Notes under the pieces: model-generated
What the model saw: only the letters and a program-made list of their open reading frames with translations
The model's database searches: none
Told to the model about the DNA's origin: nothing
Made by a program: the position numbers and the translations under genes
Origin: Brachycybe producta
Taxonomy: Eukaryota > Arthropoda > Diplopoda > Playtdesmida > Andrognathidae
Assembly (NCBI GenBank): GCA_036925085.1
Contig: JAUPFP010000001.1
Span: 9,240,002 to 9,304,001, forward strand
DNA length: 64,000 nucleotides
Reading direction: 5' to 3'
In this document: piece by piece, positions 60,801-64,000 of the stretch
Position numbering within the stretch: position 1 is the stretch's first letter
Layout: each line of letters opens with the position of its first letter

Positions 60801-63800
60801 AATTACTTTTAAAAGTAATGAATTACAAATGACATTAGCAACATTTTAATTAATTACAATAAAATACTAATTACAATAATAAATGACACGTTTTAAAAAG
60901 TAATCTGGTATATTTAAAATTACCGAAAAAAGTAATTTTACTGTACAATAATTCATGAGTCATGACTTTAGGCAATCAATTCTGACTTGTGCATTCTTTG
61001 GTTTTCTTTTGCAGTTTTTCTGTGTAGCGCCTATCTTTTTTCTCTTTTTTACTAATTGCTCATTTTCTCATTATTACAATTCGAACAAATGTGTATATTC
61101 TCACGCCCAGGATTGTGAAGCCAGAATTGACCGTCTGTACTCAGTCTTAGAAATTAGAAACATTCGCATTTGTTCAAATGGTATTGCTTTGCAATGATGA
61201 GAACATGACTTTTTAGATAACAAAAATTGGCTCTGCCCATATGCAATTTCAAAAGAAAACAAAAGAAAAACAGACGGAAATTGTTTTGAACTTGGTTGGT
61301 CATTTTCATTTGAGAAACAATCCACAATTAACAATAATATTAAGCCAGGATGGACGAGTCAGAATTGTTCATCTGTACCCAGGTTTACCTCAGGAACCAG
61401 GGGTAACTTGCAATCCACTATGGATAAGAGTAGGGTCAGGGCAATCTAGGCTCACAGTCAAGAAATTCTGTCAAAGAGGTTTTCAGCTTTTGAACTGTAA
61501 AAATGTAACCGAGCCCAAATAAATGGAATTAAAGCCCAATTGTGTTCTAAATCGATTTTATTTGCTAAGTTTGTGTTTTTCTTTTTTTTTTACATGTTTT
61601 TTTTTTCTCTTCTTCTTTTTCCAGAATTACAATCAAATGGAATTTGGCCTTGTCAGGTTAATTGGGGTCTTTGTAGTTGGTAAGTATCGATTTATGTTTT
61701 TTTTTATATAAGTAAGCATACAGTTTCCTATTGCTATTGGTTTAGATTATTTTTCGTTGAAAAGTCTTGCTTTTCGATCTTAAAATCTACTATTGTTACG
61801 GTTTTCATCAATTGAAACTTAAATTAAAAGTTTTCCAAAAGTTTTCCATGGTGTTGTCACTGGAAATGGCAGGAAAAAAAAATGTTTCAAAATTCCATAA
61901 ACGAGGAGGGGGGGGGGAGAGAAATTGTCTTTCTTCCTCCCCTTCCCCCCTCCCCGAAATGATGTGACTGGGAAAATAATTTTGATGATTTGCATATTTT
62001 CATTTAATATGCCCATCCGGTTTATTTTCATCCTCAAATTATGAATACCTTCGTTTCATATTTGAATAGTAAACAAAAAATATTATGTGTGCAAAAAACA
62101 AAAGTGAATTGGTTGACAAAAACATATTTGTGCATTTTTTTTAATGTTTTATCAATAAAAGCAATTGTTCTGTTGTTTGCAACAGCACAAAAGAAAACGT
62201 CACCAATTGATTCAAATTTTTCTACACATCCTTCCTTTAGTTTTTATATTCATGTGTCATTGGCTGTTAACATTATAACGATTTAAAATGTTCCTGAGCC
62301 GATTATTTTAGACCTGTTTTAACGGTTGAGGGTCACTACAGCTACCAAAAAAATATAGACCTTTTGTTCATCAAAAAGGTCACTACAGCTACCAAAAAAT
62401 AGGGGAACAAAATATAGACCTTTTTTATCACTTTCTCGTCACTACAGCTAAAAAAAATAACCCTTTCTCCCGAACCTAACCGAACCTTACCTAACCGAAC
62501 CTTAACAATCCTAACCGAACCTAACCAAACCTTACCGATTCTAACCGAACCGAACCTTACCGATTCTAACCGAACCGAACCTTACCGATTCTAACCGAAC
62601 CGAACCTTACCGATCCTAACCGAACCTTACCGATCCTAACCAAACCTAACCGAAGCGTACTGAACATAATGAAACCTAACCGAACCGAATCTAATTTAAA
62701 CTAAACGTATTGATAAATAAAAGGCCTGTATTTTTTGGTAGCTGTAGTGACCCTTTTGATGAAAAAAAGTTCTATATATTTTTTTGGTAGCTGTAGTGAC
62801 CCTGGCAGCTGTAAGTGAGCCTGGTAGCTGTAGTGACCCAAGTAGCTGTAATGAGCCAGTCCCGTTTTAACCGGGAAAATTTACACCCTTTTCCGATCAA
62901 AACATATTTTGATCAAAAAAGGGGTATTTTAAATCAAATATTTTTTACAGTAAAAATTGGAATTTTGAAATAATTTTTTTTAAAAATGTATGAACTTGCA
63001 CATTAATTTTGACTTGGTATTTCAACTTTAAAACTTGAAACCCTCTGAGTGGAGGGTTCCAGTATAGAAAAACCCTGTTAAAATTAATGAAATCAATCAG
63101 TTTTTCTGTTTGAACCTTGCTTTGAATATTTAAGTTACACGTTCTTGTACGTGAACTTCAACTTATTGTATACGGATTCAGTGGATTGAGTCACAGACGG
63201 TTAGCCTAAAAATGCGGAGAGAGAAAAAATATTATGCCAATACTGATTGCACTCTGTAACGGCGTGGTAATTCCTTTTATTAGCGCAGTTTTTACGGTAA
63301 TACAAACATGTCAATATCGTGCGGCCTCTTTATAGTCGACATTTTATAATGACAAGCTCTCAGCTGAGATATGTATTCAATTTGTGAACGTCAATTTGTA
63401 AACGCGGTTTAACCGAGTTTGCACTCGACACCACATTTTAGGTTTTCAATATAAATACGGGCCTGAGGTTTGTTCCAAATTTTGTGCTGAGGAAGTGTAC
63501 AATATATGGAGTGGGCAAAATTGAAACGTTTTTACAATTCAATTTCAATAATATTGTATTTATTTTTAATTTACAGCTAGTGCTGATGTCGGTTTCGCCA
63601 TCTACGATCGTTACGCTTCGGAACAGTCCGTCACGTACGTGGCCCACCTAACTGGAGCAATGGCTGGTTTAACAATTGGCCTTTTAGTTCTTAAAAACTT
63701 TGAGCAAAAGTTACACGAACAATTGATGTGGTGGGTGGCACTCGGTGTGTACGCGGCGTGCACCATGTTTGCGGTACTTTTCAACGTGTTCAACTATTGA
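41269..63800 (+). CDS. Rhomboid intramembrane serine protease, RHBDL1/3 (rho-4)-like; span of six visible exons
   Basis: Rhomboids cleave transmembrane segments of membrane proteins, classically EGF-family growth factor precursors, within the bilayer. Joining 41269-41499, 55265-55407, 55501-55613, 60456-60556, 61625-61679 and 63577-63800 gives 288 residues in one frame. The joint keeps phase at all five GT-AG introns. Residue numbers count from the ATG at 41269. CCPPP at 63-67 precedes TM1 and is shared with vertebrate RHBDL1/3. W114-R115 is the L1-loop motif. H128 and N132 in HLLFN provide oxyanion-hole-type residues. The nucleophile is S180 in GASGG and the base H238 in VAHLTG. Seven hydrophobic segments fit the 6+1 secretase class. 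[16 protein letters not shown] matches Drosophila Rhomboid closely. RHBDL1/3 and rho-4 have an EF-hand N-terminus; I found no such exon, so the ATG may be an internal methionine. Confidence 0.93.
41801..42480. mobile_element. Palindromic MITE family F interrupted by a hAT MITE
   Basis: Left half aacagctgattttcgaaatc, gagaaactagaaagtgtttt, and a cacttaagg edge; right half resumes at 42231 with the aagggtattttcat block, then the central loop, aagcgattgagctacc and the end aaacaaccttaa (TTAA 42477-42480). The interruption at 41916-42230 is a separate element. Confidence 0.75.
41916..42230. mobile_element. hAT-like MITE nested in family F
   Basis: Starts cagtgttactcaaacg and ends aatttgagaaactga, imperfect inverted repeats of the hAT kind. 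The flanks cttaagga and cctaaggg each differ by one base from the family F consensus cttaaggg found at the same place in other copies. They therefore form a diverged 8-bp target duplication. Confidence 0.7.
42481..43640. other. Intronic non-coding, one foldback
   Basis: Within the first visible rhomboid intron. The short hairpin at 42784-42907 (relative of 34911-34973) is the only structured feature I can support. Confidence 0.45.
43641..43963 (+). mobile_element. 323-bp hAT-like MITE with perfect 8-bp target duplication
   Basis: Left end caagcatgtcaaactcgcgg and right end gagtttgacatgcttg are inverted repeats. The octamer ctctacat occurs exactly at 43633-43640 and 43964-43971. It shares nearly its whole length with 12840-13169, in opposite orientation. 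The frame [16 protein letters not shown] then [10 protein letters not shown] is kept between the copies, probably the 3' tail of a transposase gene. Confidence 0.85.
43964..45577. other. Intronic non-coding, nothing recognised
   Basis: Short featureless frames; words rich in ttgcaac and caacaa between 45160 and 45370 suggest a decayed repeat that I could not delimit. Confidence 0.4.
45578..46690. mobile_element. hAT element (non-autonomous) with long internal foldback and a nested hAT
   Basis: Ends cagtggcgtagcta and tagctacgccactg are perfect 14-bp inverted repeats. The octamer ctcacaca is exact at 45570-45577 and 46691-46698. The left-central part forms long imperfect inverted repeats: attaagcttgttgcagggtg at about 45875 against a ccctgcaacaagcttaat block at about 46060, and a caatggac pair closer in. 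A smaller hairpin of gaataaattaagcgag lies at about 45683-45730. No transposase remains. A second hAT MITE sits at 46153-46589. Confidence 0.85.
46153..46589. mobile_element. hAT-like MITE nested inside 45578-46690
   Basis: Starts cagtgccgcaattataa and ends gttgttgcgccactg, inverted repeats at the ends. Flanking octamers cccgtacc and cccgtatc match at seven of eight positions. It inserted into the right arm of the outer element and therefore is younger. Confidence 0.7.
46699..47090. repeat. Inverted repeat next to the hAT element
   Basis: cgtcgtttaagaagtgata at about 46703-46722 is exactly inverted at about 47063-47082, about 340 bp apart. The outer hAT element lies directly at the left edge. 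It may be a MITE whose terminus was hit by the hAT insertion. Confidence 0.5.
47091..49033. other. Intronic non-coding, simple repeats
   Basis: Contains a ttcttcttc/gaagaagaa palindrome near 47470-47500, (CCT)n near 47960-47985 and (GAT)n at about 48128-48160. No gene. Confidence 0.45.
49240..49829 (+). pseudogene. LINE 3' end (CR1/L2-like) nested in a hAT element
   Basis: Reads [17 protein letters not shown], then VEMVQRK in one frame and, after frame changes and stops, [20 protein letters not shown] near 49595-49660. A 3' UTR follows and the tail is aattgtaattgtaattgtaa plus A residues, a short-repeat tail typical of CR1/L2-type elements. The 5' portion of the element is missing, as usual for truncated LINE insertions. 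Confidence 0.8.
49868..49945 (+). mobile_element. tRNA-derived SINE-like head
   Basis: An A-box-like tggtgtagtgg at 49874-49884 is followed by gttagtgtctcaggctctca and a B-box-like gggtgcaatccc at 49927-49938. The layout is that of a tRNA-derived RNA polymerase III promoter. The acceptor stem and a clean cloverleaf are missing, so it is a SINE or tRNA pseudogene rather than a working tRNA. The SINE body and tail are not delimited. Confidence 0.5.
50516..52731. other. Intronic non-coding
   Basis: At 50757-50806 there is ggatggacaagccagaattg followed by atcatttgcaaccag, an end of the inverted-repeat family also seen around 60680-61390. A G run lies at about 52189-52199. No gene. Confidence 0.4.
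52732..52811. repeat. Hairpin H1 of a hairpin cluster
   Basis: cccgattttgtattattagc then tgtcctaagcaata is inverted, with two or three mismatches, by tattgcttaggaccgttaat then aatacaaaatcggg. This gives a stem of about 34 bp and a loop of about 12 nt, the size of an animal microRNA precursor, but no known microRNA is recognised. Confidence 0.75.
52899..52924. repeat. Hairpin H2 of a hairpin cluster
   Basis: cataatgtg and cacattatg form a perfect 9-bp stem around an 8-nt loop. Confidence 0.5.
53004..53090. repeat. Hairpin H3 of a hairpin cluster
   Basis: cacaacatacaggaagagat then gattatccaagtacacaa pairs with ttgtgtacttggataatcat then ctctccttgtacgttgtg: about 38 bp of stem with few mismatches and an 11-nt loop. 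Confidence 0.75.
53201..53293. repeat. Hairpin H4 of a hairpin cluster
   Basis: cattcaacacatgttataaa then gtgcaaaaccgcacacactg pairs with cagtgtgcgcttgcactttg then catgtgttgaatg, with two small bulges. The loop is about 15 nt. Confidence 0.7.
53372..53394. repeat. Hairpin H5 of a hairpin cluster
   Basis: acttttaca and tgtaaaagt form a perfect 9-bp stem around a 5-nt loop. Confidence 0.45.
53395..54764. other. Intronic non-coding
   Basis: A C run lies at about 54549-54563. A gcaatggaggcacatgtctc stretch near 54200 is faintly like the cagtggcgtagc hAT family. No gene. Confidence 0.4.
54765..55086. mobile_element. Palindromic MITE family F, copy just upstream of exon B
   Basis: TTAA at both ends (54765-54768 and 55083-55086). 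Left half: gttttagaaactataagggt then agagggtattttcatattga. Centre: gattcaactttaagcagacg. Right half: gagctactcttctagtttct, a ttattcccgaaagacagaat block and aaaccaccttaa. The copy ends 178 bp before the acceptor of rhomboid exon B. Confidence 0.75.
55265..55407 (+). CDS. Rhomboid exon B (end of TM1, L1 loop)
   Basis: Encodes [14 protein letters not shown] through [20 protein letters not shown] to MVLHAG. The IYRPDKR and WR motifs are typical of metazoan rhomboids. The acceptor follows a long T tract ending ctag; the donor is gtaatt at 55408, phase 2. Confidence 0.95.
55501..55613 (+). CDS. Rhomboid exon C (TM2-TM3)
   Basis: Encodes [20 protein letters not shown] then [23 protein letters not shown] supplies the conserved asparagine, and GxPLEMVHG is the usual TM2-TM3 link. 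The preceding intron is only 93 bp. Donor gttagt at 55614, phase 1. Confidence 0.95.
55614..56458. other. Intronic non-coding, start of a 4.8-kb intron
   Basis: A tagaggtgggacgaatccta motif at 55862 resembles one end of a hAT element; the other end was not found. Confidence 0.4.
56459..57023 (+). repeat. Composite repeat unit, copy 1, with foldback front
   Basis: Starts actagtggggtaacccgtca. Bases 56459-56654 are themselves a foldback: cccagcattagaatttcttt at left is inverted at right (aaagaaattctaatgctggg), and both outer edges read actagt. Behind it follow gcatgcgcgtcgtttgttcc, a pyrimidine-rich part (cacccc, cccactttt, ctctacactttccaacc), tataaattccgacgtgcttc and a CA-rich stretch ending acagacctgg. 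The class is unknown. Confidence 0.6.
57024..57425 (+). repeat. Composite repeat unit, copy 2, in tandem
   Basis: Begins actagtggggtaacccatca directly after copy 1. It lacks the inner part of the foldback, and continues with gcatgcgcgtcgttttttcc and the same later parts. A pyrimidine-rich unit of about 58 bp (caccccctcccacttttctc then a ctacactttccaacc end) is repeated about three times at 57130-57290. Ends with (CA)n and acagacctgg. Confidence 0.65.
57440..57760 (-). repeat. Composite repeat unit, copy 3, inverted
   Basis: Reads as the reverse complement of copies 1 and 2: ccaggtctgtgtgtgtgtgt, ccttgaagcacgtcggaatt, then a ggttggaaagtgtagagggg block, and a gactgaaattgaaatgaaag end. It is closer to copy 1 than copy 2. 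A (TA)-rich palindromic spacer separates copies 2 and 3. Confidence 0.65.
57762..57800. repeat. (AAT)n microsatellite
   Basis: Thirteen or so perfect AAT units directly next to the inverted composite copy. Confidence 0.9.
57801..59467. other. Intronic non-coding
   Basis: A partial family F centre may lie at about 57905-57945 (cataaaaagtttatttttca). Otherwise AT-rich with no supported gene; a G run is at about 59260. Confidence 0.4.
59468..59602. repeat. Tandem palindromic repeats
   Basis: Two units of gttatcaacaattgttgataac followed by an A run (period 28), then two units built on gttatcgacaaacgttgataa plus cacgaaaaaa (period 32). Each unit is itself an inverted repeat whose arms end in gttatc/gataac. 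Confidence 0.8.
59603..60455. other. Intronic non-coding
   Basis: AT-rich; a G run at about 59708-59719. Nothing else recognised before the exon D acceptor. Confidence 0.45.
60456..60556 (+). CDS. Rhomboid exon D (catalytic serine, TM4)
   Basis: Encodes [20 protein letters not shown] then [13 protein letters not shown]. The nucleophile is the serine of GASGG (residue 180). Acceptor atag, donor gtaata at 60557, phase 0. Confidence 0.96.
60675..61390. repeat. Inverted-repeat element cluster inside an intron
   Basis: The motif caattctggcttgtcattcc near 60697, and its diverged form caattctgacttgtgcattc at 60975, recur inverted as gtgaagccagaattgaccgt at about 61116 and ggatggacgagtcagaattg at about 61350. 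The same motif occurs at 50757 and 38840-38890. This suggests nested or repeated inverted-repeat elements, but exact ends and target duplications are unclear. Confidence 0.5.
61625..61679 (+). CDS. Rhomboid exon E (start of TM5)
   Basis: A 55-bp exon encoding [18 protein letters not shown]. It follows a pyrimidine tract ending ccag. The donor gtaagt at 61680 is close to consensus, phase 1. It is too short to be found by frame length alone; phase and position between exons D and F support it. Confidence 0.92.
61680..62328. other. Intronic non-coding
   Basis: G run at about 61907-61917; no gene or element recognised. Confidence 0.45.
62329..62857. repeat. CCTAAC/CCGAACC array bracketed by inverted repeats
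   Basis: The left part repeats ggtcactacagctacc at 62331, 62379 and 62436 with atagaccttttt spacers. The right part carries the inverse ggtagctgtagtgaccc at 62737 and 62786, with degenerate extra copies to 62857. Spacers match in inverse order, so the bracket is an inverted repeat of about 85 bp. The middle (62470-62690) is a tandem array of cctaaccgaac, ccttaccgattctaaccgaa and variants, period about 22-23 for the best three units. Confidence 0.8.
62858..63576. other. Intronic non-coding before the last exon
   Basis: AT-rich; a gatcaaaa/ttttgatc palindrome near 62895-62920. No gene. Confidence 0.45.
63577..63800 (+). CDS. Rhomboid exon F (rest of TM5, TM6 with catalytic histidine, TM7, stop)
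   Basis: Encodes [20 protein letters not shown], then [40 protein letters not shown] and [13 protein letters not shown], ending at TGA 63798-63800. H238 in VAHLTG is the catalytic base and GAMAG/GLTIG are TM6 packing glycines. LKNFEQ and FAV.FN close the protein as in other metazoan rhomboids; the tail after TM7 is very short. Confidence 0.95.
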
Positions 63801-64000
63801 CTTTGAACTTTTTGGTCATCGATTTAATCGCAAACGATACGTGGTGTATATTTATGGAGGGATCCATTTGCGACGCACGCGCTCACGTGACAAAACGAAT
63901 TCTTCCTGTAGGAATTTTGTGCCTTTTTACTTGAAATAACGAGGAGGTCACGAGGTTTTGTTGAGAGAGAAAGAGGGAGAGTGACCGATAACGTGAAGAC
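63801..64000 (+). other. Rhomboid 3' flank, probable start of 3' UTR
   Basis: No AATAAA-type polyadenylation signal is visible before the window ends, so the 3' UTR probably continues beyond it. A ctcacgtgac palindrome-like motif lies near 63881. Confidence 0.5.

Noticed and set aside
62470-62690. True interstitial telomere
   Set aside because: The CCTAA units are interrupted and mixed with CCGAACC variants, and the array is bracketed by inverted repeats.
1-64000. CRISPR array, operon or other prokaryotic feature
   Set aside because: No spaced direct repeats of CRISPR type and no dense gene layout; spliced host exons and LINEs mark this as animal nuclear DNA.

Overview
This is animal nuclear DNA: AT-rich, gene-poor and densely packed with interspersed repeats. 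It carries one confidently recognised host gene, a rhomboid intramembrane protease, whose six visible exons on the + strand run from 41269 to the stop codon at 63800. The introns are canonical GT-AG. The protein has a mixed RHBDL1/3 and Drosophila Rhomboid signature. Together with arthropod-style RTE and R1/I-like LINEs and many short hAT-like and Tc1/mariner-like elements, this suggests an arthropod or related invertebrate. The species cannot be fixed from the sequence alone.

Layout. 1-3130: non-coding, one diverged dispersed repeat. 3135-6369: an RTE-type LINE with one uninterrupted 1031-codon endonuclease/reverse transcriptase frame and an ATG-repeat tail. 6370-28735: non-coding DNA with numerous short DNA transposons, including a Tc1/mariner deletion derivative inside a hAT MITE (10887-11627), several copies of a long palindromic MITE with TTAA ends ('family F' below), two copies of a further hAT family, and a decayed LINE fragment on the - strand (17432-17920). 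28746-34156: a nearly complete but broken two-ORF LINE of the R1/I-like group (zinc-knuckle ORF1; endonuclease, reverse transcriptase and RNase H in ORF2) flanked by a 10-bp direct repeat. 34157-41268: more MITEs, hairpins, a (TA)n tract and another decayed LINE on the - strand (36400-37115).

41269-63800: the rhomboid gene. Its 13.8-kb intron between the first and second visible exons holds nested hAT elements (45578-46690), a hAT element containing a LINE 3' end and a tRNA-like SINE head (49034-50515), a cluster of strong hairpins (52732-53394), and family F copies, one of them holding a hAT MITE. Later introns hold a tangled direct/inverted repeat cluster (56459-57760), palindromic tandem repeats (59468-59602), and a CCTAAC/CCGAACC array bracketed by about 85-bp inverted repeats (62329-62857). 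The last 200 bases are 3' flank.

The most notable signals are the family F palindromic MITE (about eleven copies and fragments), the five-hairpin cluster at 52.7-53.4 kb, the bracketed CCTAAC array, and several nested insertions whose order can be read from target-site duplications. All functional statements are homology-by-eye; no searches were run.
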